The notes beneath the pieces are model-generated. The model saw nothing but the letters and a program-made list of their open reading frames with translations, did not search any database and was not told the origin of the DNA. A stretch of 64,000 bases of DNA from Streptomonospora sp. PA3 (GTDB lineage: Bacteria; Actinomycetota; Actinomycetes; Streptosporangiales; Streptosporangiaceae), in NCBI RefSeq assembly GCF_009728995.1, contig NZ_VTZW01000003.1, positions 470,341 to 534,340 of the forward strand, read 5' to 3'. Both the position numbers and the translations under genes were made by a program. Every line of letters begins with the position of its first letter. Positions within the stretch are counted from its first letter, which is position 1. Below, piece by piece: positions 7,766 through 15,464 of this stretch.

Positions 7766-8800
7766 GTGGCAGTGACCGAGCCTCCCGAACGCCCCACTCA
7801 GCGCGACATCGCACGCCGCGCAGGCGTCTCGACCGCCACGGTCTCCTACGTGCTCAGCGGTCGGCGCGGGCGCGCCAAGCCGCCGCCGGAGGAGACCCGG
7901 CAGCGGGTGCTGCGCGCGGTCGCCGAGGTGGGCTACCAGGTCGACCACGCCGGGCGCAGCCTGCGCCGCCGGCGCACCGACCTCGTCGCGCTGATGTACC
8001 CGGCGCCCTCCAGCCCGTGGTCGGACCGGCTGGCCGAGCAGATGCAGGAGGCGGCGGGCGAGCGGGGGCTGGGCGTGGTGGCGCTGCCGATGAGCGGGGC
8101 CTCGGCCGGAGACGCGCTGCTGCGCGTACTGCGTGAGCGCTACGTCGACGGCGCGATCCTGCTGCCGGACTGCCCGGTCGACCCGGCCGAGCTGGCCGTG
8201 CTGGCGCGGCAGGGGCTGTCCCTCGTGGTCTTCGACGACGACCTGGAACCCGACGGCTTCGACGTCGTGCGCCAGGACCGCGCCCGCGCCTGCCGCGACG
8301 CGGTGGAGCACCTGGTCGCCGCCGGGCACCGCAGGATCGCCTACCTCGGCCACCCGGGCGAGGACCGCTGGCGCACCGCCCGGTCGGTGAAGCTGCGCAG
8401 TTATCGGCGGGTCCTCCAGGAGAACGGCATCGGACTGGCGCCCGACCTCGTGCTGCCCGTCGCCGACTCGCGCCCCGAGGCCTATGCGGCGGTGCGCGCG
8501 CTGCTGAGCCGCCCCGACCCGCCCACCGCGGTCGTCTCGGCCACCGACCGGGCCGCGATCGACGCGGTGTGGGCCGCCCGCGACCACGGCACCGCCGTGC
8601 CGGGCGGGCTGGCGGTCACCGGAATCGGAAACATCCCCGAGGGCCTGGTGATCACCCCGGCGCTGACGACCGTCGGCGCGCGCGAGTTCGACTTCTCCGC
8701 CCAGGTGTCACGCCTCCTCGACCGCCTCGACGCCGCCGCTCCGCTACCGGGCGAGGAGATGAGCGCCCGCTGGGAGCTCATCGTCCGCGACTCGGCGTGA
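7766..8800 (+). CDS. LacI-family transcriptional regulator
   Basis: A 344-residue sugar-responsive repressor. The N-terminal helix-turn-helix reads QRDIARRAGVSTATVSYVLS, followed by the hinge region around RSLRRRRTD and a periplasmic-binding-protein-like effector domain of about 270 residues. The GTG at 7766 is used; a second GTG at 7772 is possible. There is no ribosome binding site and a -10-like TAGTCT sits 6 nt upstream, suggesting a leaderless message. It is flanked by the divergent permease-sulfatase operon and the downstream alpha-galactosidase, each with a CG-centred dyad upstream, so it probably controls both and itself. The effector sugar is unknown. Confidence 0.92.
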   Translation: MAVTEPPERPTQRDIARRAGVSTATVSYVLSGRRGRAKPPPEETRQRVLRAVAEVGYQVDHAGRSLRRRRTDLVALMYPAPSSPWSDRLAEQMQEAAGERGLGVVALPMSGASAGDALLRVLRERYVDGAILLPDCPVDPAELAVLARQGLSLVVFDDDLEPDGFDVVRQDRARACRDAVEHLVAAGHRRIAYLGHPGEDRWRTARSVKLRSYRRVLQENGIGLAPDLVLPVADSRPEAYAAVRALLSRPDPPTAVVSATDRAAIDAVWAARDHGTAVPGGLAVTGIGNIPEGLVITPALTTVGAREFDFSAQVSRLLDRLDAAAPLPGEEMSARWELIVRDSA

Positions 8801-8822
8801 CCGCGCCCGGGTGGCGCCGATC

Positions 8823-8867
8823 TGCACCCGGAGTAACTTGTGATCGTTCACAGTGACGCTGGGTGCA
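8823..8867. promoter_or_regulatory. Operator cluster upstream of alpha-galactosidase
   Basis: The dyad TGTGATCGTTCACA (8839-8852) has a central CG and one mismatched pair, as in LacI-family operators. It is framed by an outer inverted repeat TGCACCC (8823-8829) / GGGTGCA (8861-8867). Both lie between the regulator and the alpha-galactosidase start at 8958. Confidence 0.55.
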
Positions 8868-8957
8868 AGATGGTTTCCGAGAGGGGTTTAGCCTCGGAGG
8901 GCACGCAGCCAGGTCTGTCTCAGACCTCTGTCCCCGACGCCCGCAGGGAGGCGCACC

Positions 8958-11204
8958 GTGACCGCTTCGACACCTCCGACCGCTCCGGCCGAGCCCGTCG
9001 TCGTGCTGCGGCGGGCGGGGGCGGCCCTGGTCGTCGATCTCGCGCCCAAGGCCGGCGGAGGGCTGCCGGAGGTGCTGCACTGGGGCGCCGACCCGGGGCC
9101 GCTCGACGCCGGCCTCGCCGAGCACCTGCGCACCACATCGGTGCCCGCGGTGCCCAACAGCGCTCCCGACACCCCGCGCGGGTTCACCGTGCTGCCCACC
9201 CAGGCCGACGCCTGGGCCGGCACCCCCGGTCTCAGCGGCCACCGCGCGGGCACGGCCACCGAGCCGCGGCTGCGGCTGCGCGGCCATGCCGCCGACTCCG
9301 ACGACACCGCCGACACCCTGGTGCTGGACCTGCACGATCCTGCGCTCGGCATCGCCGTGGAGCTGCGCTACCGGCTCGACGCCTGGGGCGTCCTGCGCGC
9401 CCGCGCGGCCGCCGCGGTCGAGTCCGCACCCGCCGGCGGCCCCGCACCCGCCGAGCCCTACGACCTCGCCGCCCTGCGCGTGCTGCTTCCGCTGCCGCCG
9501 CGCGCCGCCGAGATCGTCGATCTGACCGGCCGGTGGGTGCGCGAGCGTAGCCCGCAGCGCCGCGCCATGGCCGACGGCACAGTGCTGCGGCGCGCGCTGC
9601 GCGGCCGCCCCGGGCACGACAGCCCGCTGCTGGCGGCCGCCGGCACCAGCGGGTTCGGCTTCCGTTCGGGCGAGGTCTGGGCGGCCCACGTCGCCTGGAG
9701 CGGCGACCAGGAGTACCTCGTCGAGCGGCTGCCCGAGGGCGCGGGGGCGCACTCGGCGGTGCTGGGCGGCGCCGAAGCGCTGCGCCCCGGCGAGATCCGG
9801 CTGGCGGCGGGGGAGTCCTACCGGGGACCCGAGATCGTCTTCGTCCACTCGGACACCGGGCTCGACGGCGTCTCCGAGCGCCTGCACGCCAGTCTGCGCG
9901 CCCGGCCCGAGCACCCCGCTGGCCCGCGCCCGATCGTGCTCAACACCTGGGAGGCCGTCTACTTCGACCACGACCTCGACCGGCTGCGCGCGCTTGCCGA
10001 CCGCGCCGCCGCCGTGGGCGTCGAGCGCTTCGTGCTCGACGACGGGTGGTTCCTGGGGCGCCGCAACGACCGGGCCGGGCTGGGCGACTGGACGGTCGAC
10101 CCCGATACCTGGCCGCAGGGCCTCGACCCGGTCATCGAGCACGTGCAGGCCCTGGGCATGGACTTCGGCCTGTGGGTGGAGCCGGAGATGGTCAACCTCG
10201 ACTCCGACCTCGCCCGCACCGACCCCGGCCGACTGCTGCATCCGGAGGGCGGCCCCGGCCGCTCCTGGCGCCACCAGTACGCGCTGGACCTCGCCCGCCC
10301 CGACACCTGGCGCCACATCCGCGACCGGCTGGACGCGCTGCTGCGGCGCTATCCGATCCGCTTCGTGAAGTGGGACCACAATCGCGACCTGTACGAGGCG
10401 GCGCACCTGCCCGACGCCGGCGGCGAGGCGGGCGCCGCGCGGGTGCCCGGGGTCCACCGCCAGACCCGCGCTCTGTACGCACTGCTGGACTCGCTGCGCG
10501 AGCGCCACCCCGGCGTCGAGTTCGAGTCCTGCTCCAGCGGCGGGGCGCGTGTGGACCTGGGCATCCTCGCCCGCACCGAACGGGTGTGGGCCTCCGACTG
10601 CAACGACCCGGTCGAGCGCCAGGCCATCCAGCGCTGGACCGGTCTGCTGCTGCCGCCCGAGCTCGTCGGCTCGCACGTGGGGCCGCCGGTCGCCCACACC
10701 ACCCATCGCCGCACCGAGACCGCCTTCCGGCTGGCCACCGCCCTGTTCGGGCACTCGGGCATCGAGTGGGACCTCACCGCCTGCGGGGAGCGCGACCTGG
10801 CCGCCCTGACCGCCTGGACCGCGCTGGTGCGCGAGTTCCGCCCCCTACTGCACACCGGACGCACGGTGCGCAGCGACGATACCGACCCCGGCGCACTGCT
10901 GCACGGGGTCGTGTCGCCGTCGGGAGACCGGGCGCTGTACTGCTTCGCCCGCCTGGAAACCGCACCGGCCGAGCAGCCCGGCCGCACACCGCTGCCCGGG
11001 CTCGACCCGCGGCGGCGCTACACCCTGCACCACCGCACGGAGCTGGGCGACCCCACCCGCGGCGCCGCGAGCGCACCGGAGTGGATGCACGCCGACACGC
11101 CCGCTCCGGTGCTGACCGGCGCCGCGCTGGAGCACCTGGGACTGCCCATGCCGCGGCTGTTCCCGGCTCAGGCGGTGCTGATCGAGGCCGTCGCCGCACC
11201 CTAG
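8958..11204 (+). CDS. Alpha-galactosidase, glycoside hydrolase family 36
   Basis: A 748-residue GH36 enzyme releasing terminal alpha-galactose from oligosaccharides or glycosides. After an N-terminal beta-rich domain of about 310 residues comes the barrel: NTWEAVYFDHD, FVLDDGWFLGRRND, WVEPEMVN, FVKWDHNRD with the nucleophile Asp473, ESCSSGGARVDLG, and WASDCNDP with the acid/base Asp547. The length matches bacterial GH36. There is no signal peptide, so it acts on imported sugar. The GTG at 8958 follows AGGGAGG. It lies downstream of the LacI regulator with its own CG-centred operator in the 157-bp gap, and a strong hairpin follows. The family is certain; the natural substrate is not. Confidence 0.93.
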   Translation: MTASTPPTAPAEPVVVLRRAGAALVVDLAPKAGGGLPEVLHWGADPGPLDAGLAEHLRTTSVPAVPNSAPDTPRGFTVLPTQADAWAGTPGLSGHRAGTATEPRLRLRGHAADSDDTADTLVLDLHDPALGIAVELRYRLDAWGVLRARAAAAVESAPAGGPAPAEPYDLAALRVLLPLPPRAAEIVDLTGRWVRERSPQRRAMADGTVLRRALRGRPGHDSPLLAAAGTSGFGFRSGEVWAAHVAWSGDQEYLVERLPEGAGAHSAVLGGAEALRPGEIRLAAGESYRGPEIVFVHSDTGLDGVSERLHASLRARPEHPAGPRPIVLNTWEAVYFDHDLDRLRALADRAAAVGVERFVLDDGWFLGRRNDRAGLGDWTVDPDTWPQGLDPVIEHVQALGMDFGLWVEPEMVNLDSDLARTDPGRLLHPEGGPGRSWRHQYALDLARPDTWRHIRDRLDALLRRYPIRFVKWDHNRDLYEAAHLPDAGGEAGAARVPGVHRQTRALYALLDSLRERHPGVEFESCSSGGARVDLGILARTERVWASDCNDPVERQAIQRWTGLLLPPELVGSHVGPPVAHTTHRRTETAFRLATALFGHSGIEWDLTACGERDLAALTAWTALVREFRPLLHTGRTVRSDDTDPGALLHGVVSPSGDRALYCFARLETAPAEQPGRTPLPGLDPRRRYTLHHRTELGDPTRGAASAPEWMHADTPAPVLTGAALEHLGLPMPRLFPAQAVLIEAVAAP

Positions 11205-11244
11205 CGCCGCGCCGGCACCCGCGGGGAGGCTGACCGAGGGCAGA

Positions 11245-11285
11245 GCCGGCCCGCCCGGCGGCGTCCCAGCTGCCGCCGGGCCGGC
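11245..11285 (+). terminator. Hairpin terminator after alpha-galactosidase
   Basis: GCCGGCCCGCCCGGCGGC pairs with GCCGCCGGGCCGGC across a short loop, about 40 bp beyond the stop codon. There is no T-run, as is common in GC-rich actinomycetes. Confidence 0.6.
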
Positions 11286-11704
11286 AATCGCTGGCCGAAT
11301 GCGGACAGTGCCCATCACTGTGCGTCTCTCGTGTACGGAGGGTGATAAGGAGGCCGGCAGGGAAAGTATCGGCGCAGGTCACCCGCTCGACCGCCGCTCC
11401 GCGCTCCCTGGGGCGGCCCGCCGCCGGGTCCGGCCGTGACTGATTCGCGACATCTGCTCCCCTGATCACACCAATCACCGGTGTTAGCATCTTCGCCTAC
11501 CTACGCGGACATCGGGCCGCGCCCTGCACCATGCGCCTGGCCCGGAGATTCGAACGCGCCCCATGGGATAACGGCCCGTAGCCGGTGACTGTGCGTGTCT
11601 GGAGTCCGCCCAGCACGGCAGCGTCTCTGTGCCGGCGCAGGTGGCGGCCGTAACCGTTCCCTCGGTCCGACACACCGTTACCCCCCGACTGACAGGAAGA
11701 TGCC
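11286..11704. other. Intergenic region upstream of DUF4234 gene
   Basis: No gene seen. The stretch 11440-11500 is AT-richer than its surroundings and may carry the promoter for the DUF4234 gene, but no convincing -35/-10 pair was identified. Confidence 0.4.
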
Positions 11705-12154
11705 ATGACCGTCAATCCGCAGGCCGCCTCGCGCGCCTCCCAGGCGCCCACGGGCTACCAGATGAAGCGGCGCAGCCCCGCCGCCGCCTGGATCGGACTG
11801 CCGCTCATCACGCTGGGGATCTACTACTTCGTCTGGTACGCCAAGATCCACCGCGAGCTCGGCGAGTTCGACCCCCGCTACTCCGGCAGCTCTCCGGCCG
11901 GCGCGGTGTGCTCGCAGCTCTTCGGCGGTTTCACGCTGGGGATCTGGACGCTCATCAACATCGCCGGCACGGCCGGCCGGATCGCCAACGCCCAGCGCGC
12001 GGCCGGGCTCACGCCCTCCTGCGGCGGCGGGGTCGCCATCCTGCTCTGCTTCCTGTTCGGCACCCACGTGATCTACTTCCAGAGCAACCTGAACAAGATC
12101 ACCGACGCCTACCGCGAGGTGCCCGAAGGCGAGCCGGTGCAGCTGCGCGCCTGA
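11705..12154 (+). CDS. DUF4234 domain membrane protein
   Basis: A 149-residue small membrane protein with the DUF4234 pattern. After a polar N-terminus come MKRRSPAAAWIGLPLITLGIYY and the conserved WYAKIHRELGEFDPR, then two further hydrophobic stretches (CSQLFGGFTLGIWTLINIA and a Cys-containing GVAILLCFLFGTHVIYF) and the closing LNKITDAYR. Three transmembrane segments are likely. Function is unknown. The ATG at 11705 has GACAGGAAG upstream. It is monocistronic, with a 500-bp upstream gap and a perfect 19-bp terminator hairpin 22 bp downstream. Confidence 0.85.
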   Translation: MTVNPQAASRASQAPTGYQMKRRSPAAAWIGLPLITLGIYYFVWYAKIHRELGEFDPRYSGSSPAGAVCSQLFGGFTLGIWTLINIAGTAGRIANAQRAAGLTPSCGGGVAILLCFLFGTHVIYFQSNLNKITDAYREVPEGEPVQLRA

Positions 12155-12175
12155 TCCCGCGGGGCCAAGCGCCGA

Positions 12176-12224
12176 AGGGCCGCTGCCCGCCGCCATCCCT
12201 TCCTCGGCGGCGGGCAGCGGCCCT
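12176..12224. terminator. Bidirectional terminator, perfect 19-bp stem
   Basis: AGGGCCGCTGCCCGCCGCC (12176-12194) is perfectly complementary to 12206-12224 with an 11-nt loop. It lies between the convergent DUF4234 and sulfotransferase genes and can serve both. Confidence 0.85.
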
Positions 12225-12256
12225 GATGCGTGTGCGCAGGGGACCGGCCGGGCCTC

Positions 12257-13348
12257 CTATCCCGCCTTGGAGAGCGGGTTCTTCAGCCCCGGCGACCAGG
12301 CGGCGGCGGTGGCCGCCGCGCTGCCGGCCGCCTCGGCGACGTCTCCCGTGGTGGGCTCACGCGGTTCGGCCTCGGCCGAGTACCGCAGCTCGTCGACGTC
12401 GCCGACGACGCGGACCCCCGACTCGCGCAGGTCGTCGATGTCGGCTCTGCTCCAGGCGTCCACGGTCTCGCGGAGCTCGGCGGGGATGCCCAGCCGCGGA
12501 CCGCGATCGGACCGCTGGGCGAAGCCCTCTATGATCTTCGAGCGCAGCCGCCGGGCGTCGTCGCGCGGCCACTGGGCCGCCGCCAGACTGGAGTTGACCG
12601 CCCGCAGCACGTCGGCCTCGGGCGCCGTGACCCCGCTGTGCACAGTGGTGGACTCGTCCGGCGCGGAGATGCCCGAGGTGTCGCCGAGGTCGACGGCCTC
12701 CAGGAACCGGTGCCACAGCCGGTCGGCGGGCGATCCGGGGTTGCTGACGAGGGTCACCTTGTCGGTCCCGACGATCGCGGCCCACCGCCGCGCGAGCCGG
12801 CCCAGCGCGAACGCCCGCCACAGGTGGTTCTCGTGGTCCTCCTCAACCGATTCCCAGCCCTCCTCGCGCTGCCGGGCGAGCTTGCGCAGGTAGGAGTGGA
12901 AACCGGTGGACTTGCCGTTGCGGATGTGCTGCTGCCACACCGACGGCAGCAGCTTTCCCAGTCCGCGCGCGGTGATGAAGACGCGGGTGTCGGGGGAGCC
13001 CAGCGCCTCGACGGTCTTGCGCGCGGCGTCGGCGCGCACCACCGACAGCGCCTCGGCCGAGACCACCGCCGTCCCCTCCCAGGACCGCACCTGCTTTTGC
13101 AGGTACTCCCACCAGGCGCGCTCCTTGGCCGCGCGCTCCTCGGTCACCCACGAGTACTCCCCGCCCAGCAGTGCATACGAGGCGGTCTCGTGGTAGTTCA
13201 CCCGGGTCGCGCCCGCACGCCGCCGCTGCGGGACCGGGTAGAGGACGCCGATCGCGGCGAGCTCCTGTGTGCGGTCCTGCATCATCTGCTGCAGATAGGT
13301 CGTCCCGGATTTCTGCACACCGATGTGCAGGACAAGCCGCTCAGCCAC
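12257..13348 (-). CDS. Sulfotransferase-family protein (PAPS-binding P-loop)
   Basis: A 363-residue protein opening with LVLHIGVQKSGTTYLQQMM, the phosphosulfate-binding P-loop of PAPS-dependent sulfotransferases. A later VFITARGLGKLLPSVWQQHI segment fits the 3'-phosphate-binding region (Arg and Ser positions as in GxxKTGT-type sulfotransferases). It probably transfers sulfate from PAPS to an unknown acceptor in the cytoplasm. The C-terminal third is Ala-rich and less family-like. The ATG at 13348 sits near the edge of a 450-bp gap. No acceptor-synthesis or PAPS genes flank it, so its pathway is not evident. The sulfatase 6 kb away may be coincidence. Confidence 0.75.
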   Translation of the reverse strand: MAERLVLHIGVQKSGTTYLQQMMQDRTQELAAIGVLYPVPQRRRAGATRVNYHETASYALLGGEYSWVTEERAAKERAWWEYLQKQVRSWEGTAVVSAEALSVVRADAARKTVEALGSPDTRVFITARGLGKLLPSVWQQHIRNGKSTGFHSYLRKLARQREEGWESVEEDHENHLWRAFALGRLARRWAAIVGTDKVTLVSNPGSPADRLWHRFLEAVDLGDTSGISAPDESTTVHSGVTAPEADVLRAVNSSLAAAQWPRDDARRLRSKIIEGFAQRSDRGPRLGIPAELRETVDAWSRADIDDLRESGVRVVGDVDELRYSAEAEPREPTTGDVAEAAGSAAATAAAWSPGLKNPLSKAG

Positions 13349-13690
13349 CGATTACTCCACTCCCTAGGCACTGCGCGCCGAAGCTACCCGCGGCGAGCGA
13401 GCAGCGGGCGAACTCTGGGCGAATACCGGAACTCGATCGCGTGCCGCCGCGCCGCACCGCCGGCCGGGTCGCCACCCGAGCCCGCCGCGCGGCGGCGGAC
13501 CGGTTGGAGGAACGGTACCCGGAAACCGGGGCGCAGTCCCGGTGCGGCGCAAGGCGCGCCCCGGGGGAGCGGAAATGTCCGAGCCCGCCCCTACATTCGG
13601 GAATGCCTCCGCAAACGCGGAGGTGAGGCGAGCGGACGCCAGACACGGGGACCGGTCCGGGTGGGAACCGGGCCGGCCCCCGCTCGCCGG

Positions 13691-13747
13691 GCCCTGCCGG
13701 CGGCCGCGCCGGTGCCGGCAGGGCGCCGTGCCGCCGTTCGGCACGGC
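13691..13747 (-). terminator. Tandem hairpins downstream of DUF2267-fusion gene
   Basis: Two consecutive hairpins lie about 55-110 bp past the minus-strand stop at 13802: GCCCTGCCGG/CCGGCAGGGC (13691-13724) and GCCGTGCCG/CGGCACGGC (13725-13747). They are probable terminators. The rest of the 13349-13801 gap shows no gene. Confidence 0.55.
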
Positions 13748-13801
13748 GTCCGGCGGGCCCCGCGCGGCCCCGGTGCCGAGCGGCGGATCGTCCTGTCGCG
13801 C

Positions 13802-14530
13802 TCAGCCGCCCGATCCCACCTCGGCCACCGCCTGGTCGATCCGCTCGGCCAGGTCGATGTCGGCCGTGGTGACAGCGCCCACCGACGCCGTCCGTACAGT
13901 GAACTCGATCCCGTCGGCGGTGCGCCGGTGGTGGGCGCGGTGCTCGGCCTCGTCGCCGAGCCGGTCGATGCGCGCCAGCAGCGGCGGGATCCGGTCGGCC
14001 GGTAGCTGCACGGTGCGCGTCAGGGCGCGGGTGTCGCCCTCCCAGCCCGGCAGCCGCTGCAGCGCCGCGTTCAGCGTCTGCTCGTCGAGCCGGCTGGGTC
14101 CGCCGGTGGCTCCGACATCGGCGCGCCCCTGGGCGCCCGCCGGATCCGAGACCCACGACGCCAGCTCGTCGGGCAGGGCGGCGGCGAGGTCTCCGGAGAG
14201 CCCCGGCTCCGCAGTGGCGATCTCGGCGAGGACGACCCGCGCCAGATGCAGGCCCTCCTCCGGCGCGCAGCCCATCTCCCTGCCGACCTGCTGGGCGATG
14301 CCGCTCGTCCCGACGGCTCGCTCCACCCGCTCGATCTGCGGATCCTTGGCGTGCGGCGGCTCGCTCCACAGGGACTCGGGGATGCTCTCGTGGAGCTCCT
14401 GCCGCGTCTCATCGTCCAGGCGGCGCGCGACCGAGGGGACGACCGCGCGGATCGCCCGCCGCGCCTGGTCGGTGTCACCCACCTCGCTGTGCGCAGCGAC
14501 CCGTTCCACGAGCTCCTGATGCGCGACCAT
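13802..14530 (-). CDS. DUF2267 domain fused to a degenerate pterin-4a-carbinolamine dehydratase fold
   Basis: A 242-residue two-part protein. Residues 1-135 resemble DUF2267, an all-helical domain of unknown role whose homologue is encoded divergently at 14888. Residues 150-240 match the pterin-4a-carbinolamine dehydratase fold (LPGWEGDTRALTRTV, then AEHRAHHRRTADGIEFTV and VTTADIDLAERID). The His-His pair survives as His200-His201, but the following Pro is Arg and the third conserved His (in the TTHD segment) is missing, so dehydratase activity is doubtful. The ATG at 14530 has GAGAGGTGG upstream. The shared 357-bp upstream region with the other DUF2267 gene suggests co-regulation. Confidence 0.75.
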   Translation of the reverse strand: MVAHQELVERVAAHSEVGDTDQARRAIRAVVPSVARRLDDETRQELHESIPESLWSEPPHAKDPQIERVERAVGTSGIAQQVGREMGCAPEEGLHLARVVLAEIATAEPGLSGDLAAALPDELASWVSDPAGAQGRADVGATGGPSRLDEQTLNAALQRLPGWEGDTRALTRTVQLPADRIPPLLARIDRLGDEAEHRAHHRRTADGIEFTVRTASVGAVTTADIDLAERIDQAVAEVGSGG

Positions 14531-14791
14531 GGGCCCACCTCTCGATTCGGCTGCACATGACCGGTGCGGCCGCCGCCCGGCCCCGCCGCCGGAGCGCGCC
14601 TGCCGGGCACTGCCGGGGCGGCGGTCCGATCGGCGCCGCATCCTCGGCTGGTTGGGCCGACTAACCCGTCCGGGAGCGGTGAAACCGGTGTGTGCTCGCC
14701 GAACCCCCAGGTGGCGGGCTGCGCGGGGACCGCGGGAGCGTGCGGCTCCTGCCGGGGCCGCACGCCTGCGCTGACCTTGGGACGGGCGCAT

Positions 14792-14807
14792 ACCAGGCGC
14801 GCCTGGT
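14792..14807. promoter_or_regulatory. Perfect 16-bp palindrome upstream of DUF2267 gene
   Basis: ACCAGGCGCGCCTGGT is fully symmetrical and lies 80 bp before the DUF2267 start at 14888, in the gap shared with the divergent DUF2267 fusion gene. It is a candidate operator. No -35/-10 pair could be assigned in the gap. Confidence 0.5.
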
Positions 14808-14887
14808 GGTAGCGGGCCTGTGCAAGACCGTCCGGTGACCGCGCAACTGCCGGTCGGTACCGCTTCCACGACAGACTGGAGGGGGAC

Positions 14888-15289
14888 ATGAAGCACGACG
14901 CGTTCATCGGTCAGGTGCAGGACCGGGCCCGGCTGGACAGCCGCGGCAACGCCGAGGCGTTCACCCGGGCGACGCTGGAGACCATCGCCGAGCGGATCAA
15001 CCCCGACCTCGCCGACGATCTCGCCGCCCAGCTCCCGCAGGAGATCGGGGAGAACGTCCGGCGGGTCACCGATCAGTGGGTCCCCACCCAGCGGTTCGGC
15101 CAGGACGAGTTCGTCCGCCGCGTGGCCGAGCGCGCCCATTCCGACGAGCCGCAGGCGGCCTACGCCGCTCGGGTGGTATTCGAGATCCTCGACGAGGCGA
15201 CCACCGGAAACGTCATGGGCAAGGTCCGCGAGGGGATGCCCGAGGACCTGCGCGAATTCTCGCTCGCCGGCAGCAGCGGCAACGCCTAG
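14888..15289 (+). CDS. DUF2267 domain-containing protein
   Basis: A 133-residue single-domain DUF2267 protein, soluble and helical, with the typical order: an N-terminal MKHDAFIGQVQDRARL helix, a DLADDLAAQLPQEI segment, a second FGQDEFVRRVAERA repeat-like helix, and a closing MPEDLREF. The two halves look like an internal duplication. The cellular role of the family is not established, though members are often linked to stress-related loci in actinomycetes. The ATG at 14888 follows a GGAGGGGG site. It is divergent from the DUF2267 fusion gene. Confidence 0.85.
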   Translation: MKHDAFIGQVQDRARLDSRGNAEAFTRATLETIAERINPDLADDLAAQLPQEIGENVRRVTDQWVPTQRFGQDEFVRRVAERAHSDEPQAAYAARVVFEILDEATTGNVMGKVREGMPEDLREFSLAGSSGNA

Positions 15290-15464
15290 CCGGGCCGCGC
15301 CACCGGTCGGACCGGGGCGCCCGTCCGGCGGGGATACGGTGAGCGCGGCGCCGGCCCGGCGGGCCGGCGCCGGGCGGCGCGGGCGCGCGGTGACCGGCCC
15401 GGGCCCGGTCGGCGCCGCGGCATCCCCGCCCGCCGGTGAAGCACGTCGGAGAAAGGCATAAGGC

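Noticed and set aside
12257-13348. Link between the sulfotransferase and the sulfatase as one sulfate-metabolism cluster
   Set aside because: They are 6 kb apart with unrelated units and terminators between them; no shared operator was found.
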